Virus record (IMG/VR): IMGVR_UViG_3300032006_000034
Coordinates: 1-35,201 of that record
Direction: 5' to 3' (one strand)
Origin: a virus
DNA: 35,201 bases
Shown here in pieces: positions 15,266-21,915 of the stretch. Below the pieces are notes generated by a model, which was given only the letters and a program-made list of their open reading frames with translations, was not told where the DNA came from and did no database searches. The position numbers were made by a program, and so were the translations under genes. Position 1 is the stretch's first letter; the number at the start of each line of letters is the position of its first letter.

Positions 15266-15306
15266 AAAAAAAAGAAAAAAGGAGGGAATCCCTCTAAAGA
15301 GGGATT
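15266..15306 (-). terminator. Strong T-rich terminator with perfect hairpin
   Basis: The minus strand has a perfect 8-bp stem (AATCCCTC / GAGGGATT, loop TTTA, plus-strand 15287-15306), followed by CCCTCC and a run of T broken by one C (15266-15281). A second, overlapping GAGGG-ATT-CCCTC stem is mutually exclusive with it. It separates the protease region from the modification cassette. Confidence 0.75.
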
Positions 15307-15635
15307 GATTTTGGCAAACTCATTCTCACTGCATCGTGAAACGCATTCCTAGATATGCGAAAATCCTGTGTAGGATCTTCTGAGTGTGCCATAAATCTAT
15401 TTGTTTGCCAAAGAAACAAGAGTTGATATTTGCCTGCCCTATACATTTTATATGGAAACTCTGATTCAAAATCACTAAACTCAAAATAGATTGCGTTTAG
15501 AATAGATTGACCTCTATCAGATTGTCTAAACAATTCAATTTCATCTTCACTTTTTCTTCGAAATTCCAAGTTGAATGATTCGTATTGCCTTAGAATCTGA
15601 TGTTCCATTTTCTTTACAGCTTCTTCAAGGTTCAT
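15294..15635 (-). CDS. Hypothetical protein (113 aa)
   Basis: From the ATG at 15635, which overlaps the upstream TGA (ATGA); the longer in-frame start at 15668 is less likely. Sequence is a charged N-terminal helix (NLEEAVKKMEHQILRQYES), then EFSDFESEFPYKMYRAGKYQ, LLFLWQTNRFMAH and a C-terminal helix. No family recognised. Its 3' end is built into the terminator hairpin. Confidence 0.6.
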   Translation of the reverse strand: MNLEEAVKKMEHQILRQYESFNLEFRRKSEDEIELFRQSDRGQSILNAIYFEFSDFESEFPYKMYRAGKYQLLFLWQTNRFMAHSEDPTQDFRISRNAFHDAVRMSLPKSIPL

Positions 15636-15823
15636 TGCTGTTTTTCCTTCTCTGTGCAAGTAAAGCACTTAGGGTGTTCTAGCAGTCCGTTTTCTAATGT
15701 GGTCTTGAAAAGTTTATGACAAGATTCACAAATAAACTCAAGTGCTACAGGTTGACCTTGATTATTGAAAATAACCCAATAATGCTTTGGTCCTTTGTAT
15801 TCACTATATTCTGACTGGCTCAA
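15632..15823 (-). CDS. Small zinc-ribbon-like protein (63 aa)
   Basis: C32-x2-C35 (ICESCHK) and C53-x2-C56 (KCFTCTE) 17 residues apart form a zinc-ribbon pattern after a WVIFNNQGQPVALEF beta hairpin. ATGA overlaps at both ends couple it to its neighbours. Function unknown. Confidence 0.65.
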   Translation of the reverse strand: MSQSEYSEYKGPKHYWVIFNNQGQPVALEFICESCHKLFKTTLENGLLEHPKCFTCTEKEKQQ

Positions 15824-16170
15824 TTTTTATGCTCCACTGTATCAGGTAGGTGATGTTGTAGTTTCAAGAAGTGGTGATCGCAAAGCCAAATTTTCCTGCC
15901 ATCTTCGAATTGAAGTTCAGGTCTTGGAAGTGCTAAACCATTTTGCTCAAAATAGCAACGTGATGTAAGTTCACAGTTTTCATCTTTGAAATACATACAA
16001 GGTTTCATACCATCTTTTTCATTGTAGGCTTTAACAATGTCCTCATTAGTTGCTCCCATTCTGTGAAGGACTTTGACTGTTGCTCCATTACTTTCAACCA
16101 TGTGTCTGATGTTCCAACCTAAGCGATTGTTACGAGCAAACTTCATTGGTTGTGGACCTAATTTAGCCAT
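15820..16170 (-). CDS. Hypothetical Cys/His-rich protein (116 aa)
   Basis: Helical N-terminus (MKFARNNRLGWNIRHMVES, KVLHRMGATNEDIVKAYNEK) that could contain a helix-turn-helix, then a Cys/His-rich half: KPCMYFKDENCELTSRCYFE and IWLCDHHFLKLQHH. The latter could bind one or two metals. Ends in an ATGA overlap with the next zinc-ribbon gene. Could be a small DNA-binding regulator; not assignable to a family by eye. Confidence 0.6.
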   Translation of the reverse strand: MAKLGPQPMKFARNNRLGWNIRHMVESNGATVKVLHRMGATNEDIVKAYNEKDGMKPCMYFKDENCELTSRCYFEQNGLALPRPELQFEDGRKIWLCDHHFLKLQHHLPDTVEHKN

Positions 16171-16413
16171 TTAATCTAAGTCCTGATCATGTCTAATGAC
16201 CATTAGATGAGCTCTTTCTTTTGTAATTTGATTTGGTCTTTTGTCAAAATCAAAAGTAAAGCAATCCACTTCACGTCTATCTGGTAGTGTAAGGATATTG
16301 ACTGTATGTGATCCTTCAACCCATCTATAACAAATTGTATCAGGGTATGAAGTTGATTTGAAGATATAGACAGGATCTTCTAATTGTGTTTCCTGTGTAT
16401 AGTCAACTAACAT
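16171..16413 (-). CDS. Hypothetical protein (80 aa)
   Basis: ATG at 16413 has GCAGGAG 9 nt upstream, better than an in-frame TTG at 16431. Mixed alpha/beta, with DPVYIFKSTSYPDTICYRWV and ILTLPDRREVDCFTFDFDKR. Acidic, soluble, no recognised family. Confidence 0.55.
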   Translation of the reverse strand: MLVDYTQETQLEDPVYIFKSTSYPDTICYRWVEGSHTVNILTLPDRREVDCFTFDFDKRPNQITKERAHLMVIRHDQDLD

Positions 16414-16642
16414 CTTTGTCAACTCCTGCAACTTTTAGACCTCGTTTGTGTGCCTCTTTGACATTTAGGTCAAACATTTCCCAATTTTCAGTAACAGTGG
16501 TTTTGCAATTATCTAGGACTTTGCCATCATTACTGTTGAAATTATTTACTAGATTTTCTGTAGTACAATCTAGGGTAACAATTCCCTTAACTGAGGTTTT
16601 CAGATTTGACCTGTTTTTTTGGAAGTTATCGTCTGGATTCAT
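16403..16642 (-). CDS. Hypothetical protein (79 aa)
   Basis: Starts MNPDDNFQKNRSNLKTSVKG; Asn/Lys/Val-rich, ends EAHKRGLKVAGVDKDVS. Overlaps the next gene's start by 11 bases. A 58-base gap upstream contains a weak TTTAAGTAA element. No family recognised. Confidence 0.5.
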   Translation of the reverse strand: MNPDDNFQKNRSNLKTSVKGIVTLDCTTENLVNNFNSNDGKVLDNCKTTVTENWEMFDLNVKEAHKRGLKVAGVDKDVS

Positions 16643-16700
16643 GTTCTTAAAATCTTCTTTATTCCTAGATTACTTAAACACTCAAGAACAAATGGTTTGT

Positions 16701-16955
16701 TTAAGCCTGCCATTTTCTTACTTTAGAAAATATCATCATAGAAATAGAGATCATAGGAATTATCTCAATTAGGTCCACCCCATATAGAAAGAAGTCTAAA
16801 ACAGGGTGATAATTACTAACCAACCCAGCCTGTAAATACAAATCAGCGTTCCATATCATGTGAGGAATTTGAATGTAAATAATTACAGCAGTAATGAATA
16901 ATGACTTTGTAGTGTGTTTTTCATACCATGCCCAAAATCTTTCCCAAGTATTCAT
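16701..16955 (-). CDS. Small two-helix membrane protein
   Basis: 84 residues. N-terminal amphipathic MNTWERFWAWYEKH, a first membrane helix (LFITAVIIYIQIPHMIW), a short loop, and a second membrane segment (FFLYGVDLIEIIPMISISMM) with a basic tail KVRKWQA. It is joined by ATGA to the membrane-anchored protease gene upstream, so it may partner with it at the membrane. No family recognised. Confidence 0.6.
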   Translation of the reverse strand: MNTWERFWAWYEKHTTKSLFITAVIIYIQIPHMIWNADLYLQAGLVSNYHPVLDFFLYGVDLIEIIPMISISMMIFSKVRKWQA

Positions 16956-17737
16956 CTACAATCACTAATTATTCCTTCCATAAAATCACATTGTTTTGGA
17001 ATCCAACTAGGTCTTGGATAACCAAATCCATCTTCACCATAAATTTTAATCAGCATTTGTATATCTTCATGCTGAACTGTTTTAGTTTGGTTTTTCCAAA
17101 TATCTAACGAATGATACATAATTGAACGGTCTTGACATTGACCTACTAAACAAGATGTATCATGTAAATAATAATGCCCTAATCCTAATGCGTGTCCAAA
17201 TTCATGCGATACAATGTTTCTAATATCAATCATATCCAAATCTTTTGGTTTTAATTCTATATTGATATCACTACTTCCACCTATTGATATTGTAATTTTC
17301 TGTGGTGGATATGCCTGTGTGTATGTTGTGATAAAAGCATACTTATGACTACTATGTGAAAAATCATAACCTGTCGTGCCAAGTGCTGATGAACCACTTA
17401 ATTGTTCAAACGTTAAAAAAATATCACATTCAGGAAAATCTCTAGGTGTTTTTTTATCATGTGTATGAAATGGATATTCATAAATTGGAAAATCCCAATC
17501 ACCATTCGTTGCTTGATTAAGTCTTAATTCCCATTCCCAAATTGCTGATCTTGTTATGTCATACATATACGGATAAAATAATGGTTCAAGTTCAGGATCT
17601 GGTGACATGATACAGGACACAGGATTATTAGTTTGATATAATCCCATAGTGTCCATATAATCACCAAAGGCAATTCCTAGTATTCCAAAAATTAACAATG
17701 AGCATACTACTGCATAAAGTGCTGCATAGATATACAA
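16952..17737 (-). CDS. Membrane-anchored or secreted matrixin-like zinc protease
   Basis: 261 residues. An N-terminal hydrophobic segment at about residues 3-25 is a signal peptide or anchor, putting the catalytic domain outside the cell. The metzincin site HEFGHALGLGH is at 178-188, followed by the Met-turn SIMY at 205-208, the M10 (matrixin) signature. TRSAIWEWELRLNQATNG at ~62-79 is the usual helix after strand 1. Cys196 and Cys201 flank the active-site loop and may pair. The start is TTG at 17737, the only one that keeps the hydrophobic segment. It could degrade host S-layer or pseudo-envelope proteins during entry or exit (inference). Confidence 0.82.
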   Translation of the reverse strand: MYIYAALYAVVCSLLIFGILGIAFGDYMDTMGLYQTNNPVSCIMSPDPELEPLFYPYMYDITRSAIWEWELRLNQATNGDWDFPIYEYPFHTHDKKTPRDFPECDIFLTFEQLSGSSALGTTGYDFSHSSHKYAFITTYTQAYPPQKITISIGGSSDINIELKPKDLDMIDIRNIVSHEFGHALGLGHYYLHDTSCLVGQCQDRSIMYHSLDIWKNQTKTVQHEDIQMLIKIYGEDGFGYPRPSWIPKQCDFMEGIISDCR

Positions 17738-17738
17738 T

Positions 17739-17825
17739 TTAATCTGCCTGTTTGTTAATATGCTCTAATAGACAACTTCTGCACATTTCATCGCCATGTT
17801 CATGACAAGAACAACTACAAGCCAT
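17739..17825 (-). CDS. Cys-rich microprotein (28 aa)
   Basis: MACSCSCHEHGDEMCRSCLL then EHINKQAD. Six Cys in 28 residues (C3, C5, C7, C15, C18 plus His8, His10, His22) suggest metal binding, although exact pairing is unknown. It overlaps the second protease gene's 3' end by 11 bases and ends one base before the TTG of the first, so it links the two proteases. Confidence 0.5.
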   Translation of the reverse strand: MACSCSCHEHGDEMCRSCLLEHINKQAD

Positions 17826-18477
17826 TTTTACGTCTCAATAACCATCTTTTTACTGCCTTGTATATTCTAGGATTCCAACGCCTTTTACCATACTTGTCTG
17901 TTATTCGTTTAATATCAAAATCATTTAGATGCAACTGACCATTATACTGCCACCACATTACTGATTTGTTATTATTAGCATCATGGGTTAATCCTAGACT
18001 GTGACCAATCTCATGTATTAGAACGTGAAGCATATTCCAAGTCTTAATTGTTGTTCTAGTTCCAAAAGGATATTGTAATGGATAAGCTTCGTGAGCATTA
18101 ACAGGGTTTCCATCTAAGGACCAAAGATAATCCTCATTAAACACAATTTTTCCTGCATGACTTGTTTTAGGATAGTAAGCATACGCCAAAGTTCCTTTCT
18201 TTAGCCACTTATCATTTTCACTTTTTACAAAGTTAATGTAAATGTCAGGGGTTTGATTGCCCCTGACAGATTTTAACTTGATTGGTATTTCGAAATTCCA
18301 AGTTGAAAAAGCTAGATTAACTGCTTTCATTTCTTTTGCTCTGCCTTCAATGTCCACACTATCTCTTTGCAGGGCATAATAGACGGTTTGCTTATCCCAC
18401 TTATGATCCCAATGTGTCTGATTTTCCTCTGAAAACTCTAGTTCACCATTATTATCACGAACTAAACAAACTGCCAT
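17815..18477 (-). CDS. Matrixin-like zinc metalloprotease without signal peptide
   Basis: 220 residues. N-terminal domain has the matrixin opening (KQTVYYALQRD, then AFSTWNFEIPIKLKSV), a strand pair PDIYINFVKS, and AGKIVFNED. The zinc site HEIGHSLGLTH is at 155-165 and the Met-turn SVMWW at 172-176, all ligands present. The C-terminal helix ends in a very basic tail (RRWNPRIYKAVKRWLLRR). No signal peptide is visible, unlike its neighbour, so it may work in the cytoplasm, be packaged in the virion or be released on lysis. It lies directly after the terminator of the DUF932 gene. Confidence 0.82.
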   Translation of the reverse strand: MAVCLVRDNNGELEFSEENQTHWDHKWDKQTVYYALQRDSVDIEGRAKEMKAVNLAFSTWNFEIPIKLKSVRGNQTPDIYINFVKSENDKWLKKGTLAYAYYPKTSHAGKIVFNEDYLWSLDGNPVNAHEAYPLQYPFGTRTTIKTWNMLHVLIHEIGHSLGLTHDANNNKSVMWWQYNGQLHLNDFDIKRITDKYGKRRWNPRIYKAVKRWLLRRKNGL

Positions 18478-18499
18478 ACTGTTATTTGTAAAAGGTATT

Positions 18500-18530
18500 A
18501 AAAAAAAGAAAGGAGGGGTTGAAATAACCT
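18500..18530 (-). terminator. T-rich terminator after the DUF932 gene
   Basis: Just past the DUF932 stop the minus strand has a weak GGTT-ATTTC-AACC stem, then CCCCTCCTTTC and eight T. The CCTCC plus T-run resembles the terminator at 15266-15306. Confidence 0.6.
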
Positions 18531-19774
18531 TAAGCGTTTCTGCCTATGGTTAATTCTGGGTTCATACGGTTTTTCTCACTAAAGAATAGTGAATTGACCT
18601 TACCGTATTTCTTGAAGTGTGATCTCCAAGTTCCTGATACATCTTCGCTAGTTAGAATTCTAGTCAAATCATTTGCTCCCATATACCAAGTCTTGTTACG
18701 GTCTAGTAACTTGACATCAGTTTCTTTATGGTCGCCAACTTTAGTGACTGTGACTTCTAACCATTGTTTGAGTAGAGGGTGGTTGTAAAGATTAGCAGGC
18801 AATGATTCGACTACCATTTGAGCCATTGCTTGATTAATCTTGTATTCACCTAGTTCTTTCCAGACACTTAGATATTCATTTCCAAGTTCTAATGCTACAA
18901 ACATTGATTGTCTCATCTCGATTGGATCAATATCTCGTCTGTGAACGAATCTGCCTAAGGTTGCTGGTCCAGTTAAGTCCTTAACATCTTCCAACTTTTT
19001 GGCTGTGGTGAGTTCCTTCCACTTTTTCTGTATCTTTGTGTCAATCTCTAGAAATGCCTCTTTAGCACGTTTCAATATTTCCTCTAACACTTGTCCAGAG
19101 AAAACTCTGTTAGTGCCGTACAAGGACTTTGAAGAATGTACCATTGTGTTTGAGCAGACACCTCTGAATGTTACAGGTTCTATGATGAGTGCAGAACTGC
19201 CATCTAGGGAATTCCTGATGCTGAATCCTGCTCTGATAGAATCTTTTACACCTGTGGTTGCTTGACCAAGATCTATGTTGTATTTTTCCTTAAACTCATC
19301 TTTGATGAGAAAGGTTGCATTCATAAATCTTCCATCTGGTGAAATGATAGCATCTGGTGAACCACCAGCAAATCTACCATCTCTTGCAGATGAAATAAAT
19401 GGTCTTCGCCATCTGCCTGTTCCAAAGCATCTAGATAGCTGGATTGGCATACCTAGAGTTTCTGAAACTCTTTGTGCATTTTCTAAAGGAATTTGGTGTG
19501 GGCAAGCATGGTATTGAGTTGAAACGTCCCAAGCGTGATTTAGGAACGTAACTTGTCTTGAACCAGTTCCTGTGCCTCTATACAAAGTGTTGTAAGTTAC
19601 AACACCGTATTCAGCCCAAGTTTGATCTGAGACTAACTGATGAGAAAATTCCTCACCTGTGAGTTGTTCTTCCTCAAGACCTTTAGCAAGAAACTCGTCT
19701 TTAGATTTTTGACTGAGTTCATACTCTGCCTGCGTAGCCCCTCTATTGAGGGGATTTCTGTTATTTGCGTTGTT
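18530..19774 (-). CDS. DUF932 phage/plasmid-like protein
   Basis: 414 residues from the ATG at 19774; the long upstream extension would begin with TTG and run through a promoter. The centre has the DUF932 hallmark: an AGFSIRNSLDGSSALIIEP segment followed by FRGVCSNTMV, i.e. N-S-x-D-G-S and R-x-x-C-x-N. N-terminal SPDAIISPDGRFMN and C-terminal helical (FVHRRDIDPIEMRQ) parts surround it. DUF932 proteins are common in large phages and plasmids; their role is unproven but linked to DNA metabolism by context. A TATA-like box and a palindrome precede it and a terminator follows, so it is its own transcription unit. Confidence 0.78.
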   Translation of the reverse strand, partial: NNANNRNPLNRGATQAEYELSQKSKDEFLAKGLEEEQLTGEEFSHQLVSDQTWAEYGVVTYNTLYRGTGTGSRQVTFLNHAWDVSTQYHACPHQIPLENAQRVSETLGMPIQLSRCFGTGRWRRPFISSARDGRFAGGSPDAIISPDGRFMNATFLIKDEFKEKYNIDLGQATTGVKDSIRAGFSIRNSLDGSSALIIEPVTFRGVCSNTMVHSSKSLYGTNRVFSGQVLEEILKRAKEAFLEIDTKIQKKWKELTTAKKLEDVKDLTGPATLGRFVHRRDIDPIEMRQSMFVALELGNEYLSVWKELGEYKINQAMAQMVVESLPANLYNHPLLKQWLEVTVTKVGDHKETDVKLLDRNKTWYMGANDLTRILTSEDVSGTWRSHFKKYGKVNSLFFSEKNRMNPELTIGRNA

Positions 19775-19800
19775 CATGTTCTTAGAGAGACTTAGAAAAA

Positions 19801-19818
19801 ATACTATATTTAGTTTAG
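19801..19818 (-). promoter_or_regulatory. TATA-box promoter of the DUF932 gene
   Basis: Minus strand CTAAACTAAATATAGTAT, with the TAAATATAG core centred about 33 nt upstream of the ATG at 19774, fits an archaeal promoter with a very short leader. A perfect palindrome sits directly upstream. Confidence 0.52.
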
Positions 19819-19840
19819 AGGTTTTTAGGTCCAAAAACCT
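19819..19840. repeat. Perfect 8-bp inverted repeat next to the promoter
   Basis: AGGTTTTT and AAAAACCT flank a 6-base loop AGGTCC. It adjoins the DUF932 TATA element on its upstream side, where an archaeal repressor or TFB could be affected, and could be an operator. It is too far past the upstream gene (stop at 19909) to be its obvious terminator. Confidence 0.5.
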
Positions 19841-19908
19841 GTTTTCCTCATTTACCTCTTGTCAATGCCTTTTTCAGCATTAAGACTTAGTAAAATTTGC
19901 TCTTTTTT

Positions 19909-20070
19909 TTAGATCTCATTTCTATGCTTAATTTGATCAGCAACTACAAATGCAGCCAAAGGTGCTAGAAGTGCGATTGCTCCTTCAACATCTTGAACTA
20001 CGTCTTTTGCAATAAGTAGTGCAGCGACTAAGCCGTATGAAATGATTCCAACGTATCTTGTTGTCCACAT
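19909..20070 (-). CDS. Small membrane protein (53 aa)
   Basis: MWTTRYVGIISYGLVAALLI then AKDVVQDVEGAIALLAPLAAFVVADQ and a charged end IKHRNEI. One clear membrane helix and a second weaker one. It starts 15 bases after the upstream stop. Size and layout are holin-like, but so are many small membrane proteins; function unknown. Confidence 0.6.
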   Translation of the reverse strand: MWTTRYVGIISYGLVAALLIAKDVVQDVEGAIALLAPLAAFVVADQIKHRNEI

Positions 20071-20085
20071 AGAAAATCAGAAAAT

Positions 20086-21066
20086 TTATTGCTTAATAGG
20101 AACTTTTGGTTGATTCATGTCTTGTTCAAGATTACAGCGTTCACATTGCTCATTAAACCAGTCATAAGCCTCCCATGCTAATTGTTTTTTGCAGTGTGGA
20201 CAGGTTAGATAAACTGTCTTAAACCATTGTAATAATTTCTTGGACCTATCAATATTCCTGATTACATTATTAGTCATGTGCTTTGGTGTTATGTTAATGA
20301 TTTTAGCCACATGAGCAACCGTATGCGTAGTTAGTTGTAATATGTATGCCTTAATTTTTTCAAACTCACCCACTTTCTGTCTTGCATCTGAGGACTTGTC
20401 AGCATGAATTAGTTTTGCTTCAAGAGACTTTATTTCAATCATTAATTTTCCAATATCCTTTTTGGCAAATTCCTCATCTATTGCACTAGCAACTGATTCA
20501 TATTTATGATACTTTTTGATTTGGTCATTAAGCAGGCTAGCATAATCACTACACAGATATGACATTCGTAAAAGATAATCAATAAGCTCGTTGTGGTATG
20601 GTCTTTTTTCTGATTTATCCTGTTTAGGTTTATCAACTGATGATTTGGCTTTGGGTTCTTTTTCTATTTCCTGAGGCACTTGTTTGTAATATCTTCCAAG
20701 TCTTATCATATCACCACACTCGCATATCTTTTCAAAATCATCACCGACAAAAATATGCTCATGCTCATTTCTACCTAACATAGAAATGACATTAGTTCCA
20801 TAGTTTCTTTTTTCTGAATCTGAAAAAAGGTTGTAGTAACTTTCGTTACGTGGAAATTTAATTCCATATTCTAGCAGTTTTGCATTGATATAAGTAGCAA
20901 GATCGGAACTTTTTAGACCTTTAATCACACCATTATTGAGTAAAGGTCTGGACACATCAATAAATTGTTTGACTAAATCTGTTTTAGTTTTGAAATCATT
21001 TTCATTTGCCTTGATTAATTCCTCTATTATGCCATCATGTTTAGCTTTCAAATCATTAGTATTCAC
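20086..21066 (-). CDS. Hypothetical DNA-associated protein with Cys/His clusters
   Basis: 326 residues. N-terminal helical part (to ~95), a putative metal site HEHIFVGDDFEKICECGD (H102, H104, C115, C117), a Lys/Pro-rich linker (~130-155), a long helical region (~155-285) and a C-terminal zinc ribbon CPHC ... CERC. A THTVAHVAKIINITPKHMTN stretch near residue 245-265 could be a helix-turn-helix. Probably a regulator or replication-associated DNA-binding protein, with no family recognised. It has a good TATA box about 26 nt upstream of the ATG. Confidence 0.65.
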   Translation of the reverse strand: MNTNDLKAKHDGIIEELIKANENDFKTKTDLVKQFIDVSRPLLNNGVIKGLKSSDLATYINAKLLEYGIKFPRNESYYNLFSDSEKRNYGTNVISMLGRNEHEHIFVGDDFEKICECGDMIRLGRYYKQVPQEIEKEPKAKSSVDKPKQDKSEKRPYHNELIDYLLRMSYLCSDYASLLNDQIKKYHKYESVASAIDEEFAKKDIGKLMIEIKSLEAKLIHADKSSDARQKVGEFEKIKAYILQLTTHTVAHVAKIINITPKHMTNNVIRNIDRSKKLLQWFKTVYLTCPHCKKQLAWEAYDWFNEQCERCNLEQDMNQPKVPIKQ

Positions 21067-21088
21067 AGTTTTAGTAAAAAAATTGGTG

Positions 21089-21096
21089 CATATATG
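21089..21096 (-). promoter_or_regulatory. TATA box for the 326-residue gene
   Basis: CATATATG lies 23-30 nt before the ATG at 21066, the expected position for a leaderless archaeal transcript. Confidence 0.6.
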
Positions 21097-21105
21097 GTTT
21101 CTGAT

Positions 21106-21240
21106 TTAATCAGAGCAGTCTAGTTCACCACCACATCTCAAGCATTTTTCATGACAGGGTTGAATACGTGCCATTACATTCTCGCAACGTGGGCAAATAA
21201 TATCAGGTAATTCATGAACTACCATGAATGTTGTGGACAT
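21106..21240 (-). CDS. Small Cys-rich zinc-finger protein (44 aa)
   Basis: MSTTFMVVHELPDIICPRCE then NVMARIQPCHEKCLRCGGEL and DCSD. CPRC and CLRC plus further Cys/His (C29, H30, C33) form a zinc-ribbon-like pattern. A TATA-like element lies about 27 nt upstream. Function unknown. Confidence 0.62.
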   Translation of the reverse strand: MSTTFMVVHELPDIICPRCENVMARIQPCHEKCLRCGGELDCSD

Positions 21241-21262
21241 TCTAATTTGTTTGGGTAGTATG

Positions 21263-21273
21263 TATGTATAAGG
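21263..21273 (-). promoter_or_regulatory. TATA-like element for the 44-residue zinc-finger gene
   Basis: Minus strand CTTATACATAC, 23-33 nt before the ATG at 21240, the distance expected for archaeal basal promoters. Confidence 0.45.
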
Positions 21274-21281
21274 GAAGTATG

Positions 21282-21527
21282 TTAATCGACATATTGCTCA
21301 GCCCAAGCCATTCTGAATATAATTTCCTCCTCATGTTCTTCATCAATTTCCTCCTCATCTTTAATGCAAAAGTGAATTGATTCATGCTGTATTGTAGATA
21401 AAATATCTGTCAGGTTTTCATGGTTAGGTAAAATGATAACAGCACGATTTGTTTCCTCATAAAATACACCTCTGTCTGCTGTTAAGGTTCTGCTGTTAAT
21501 TCTAAACTCAACATTTAGTTTTTCCAT
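21282..21527 (-). CDS. Small HExxH putative metallopeptidase
   Basis: 81 residues from the ATG at 21527, just after the upstream stop; an in-frame ATG at 21563 overlaps that gene. QHESIH is an HExxH zinc site, followed after 8-12 residues by a run of acidic residues (EEEIDEEHEEEI) that can supply the third ligand, similar to small phage gluzincin-like proteins. The N-terminal half is a beta sheet (LNVEFRINSRTLTADRGVFY). Could be a minimal protease; activity unproven. Confidence 0.55.
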   Translation of the reverse strand: MEKLNVEFRINSRTLTADRGVFYEETNRAVIILPNHENLTDILSTIQHESIHFCIKDEEEIDEEHEEEIIFRMAWAEQYVD

Positions 21528-21528
21528 T

Positions 21529-21828
21529 TTATTTCCTGTAATACATTTTAACTCTATAACCATTAAACACTCTTGTTACAGGCACTAATCCTAGTAAGCC
21601 CTTTTCACAATGATATTGTAAAGCTTCTCTGGTCCTTCTAATACTTCGAGTTTCAAATCCCTTCATTTGTATGATTTTATTATGTATTGTTTGAGCATGA
21701 AAACCATTCCAAATTTCCCCTGCTTTTGTTTTTTTACCATATCCTGTAGGTAATGTCATAATTAGATCCCTAGTTACTTCTATTAGTGTAGGTAATGGAT
21801 TATGAATTGCCCATGATGGTATTTCCAT
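21529..21828 (-). CDS. Winged-helix-like small regulator candidate
   Basis: 99 residues from the ATG at 21828; a GTG at 21870 lies inside a TATA-like element and is less likely. The C-terminal half (HNKIIQMKGFETRSIRRTRE, then ALQYHCEKGLLGLVPVTRVF and GYRVKMYYRK) looks like a recognition helix followed by a beta wing. Probably DNA-binding; family not identified. Confidence 0.52.
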   Translation of the reverse strand: MEIPSWAIHNPLPTLIEVTRDLIMTLPTGYGKKTKAGEIWNGFHAQTIHNKIIQMKGFETRSIRRTREALQYHCEKGLLGLVPVTRVFNGYRVKMYYRK

Positions 21829-21858
21829 TTCAATTTTAATTCCCTTGCCTCTAGTCAA

Positions 21859-21868
21859 AATAATATAC
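21859..21868 (-). promoter_or_regulatory. TATA-like element upstream of the winged-helix candidate
   Basis: GTATATTATT, about 31-40 nt before the ATG at 21828. It supports the shorter start and a short leader. Confidence 0.42.
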
Positions 21869-21915
21869 ACTGCTCCTTACTTTAACATCTTTTGTTTCAT
21901 AGTTTCGTCTTATTC

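Noticed and set aside
19841-19908. A gene between the DUF932 promoter and the small membrane protein
   Set aside because: Only short frames with stops; a weak AATGC/GCATT stem is present but nothing else convincing.
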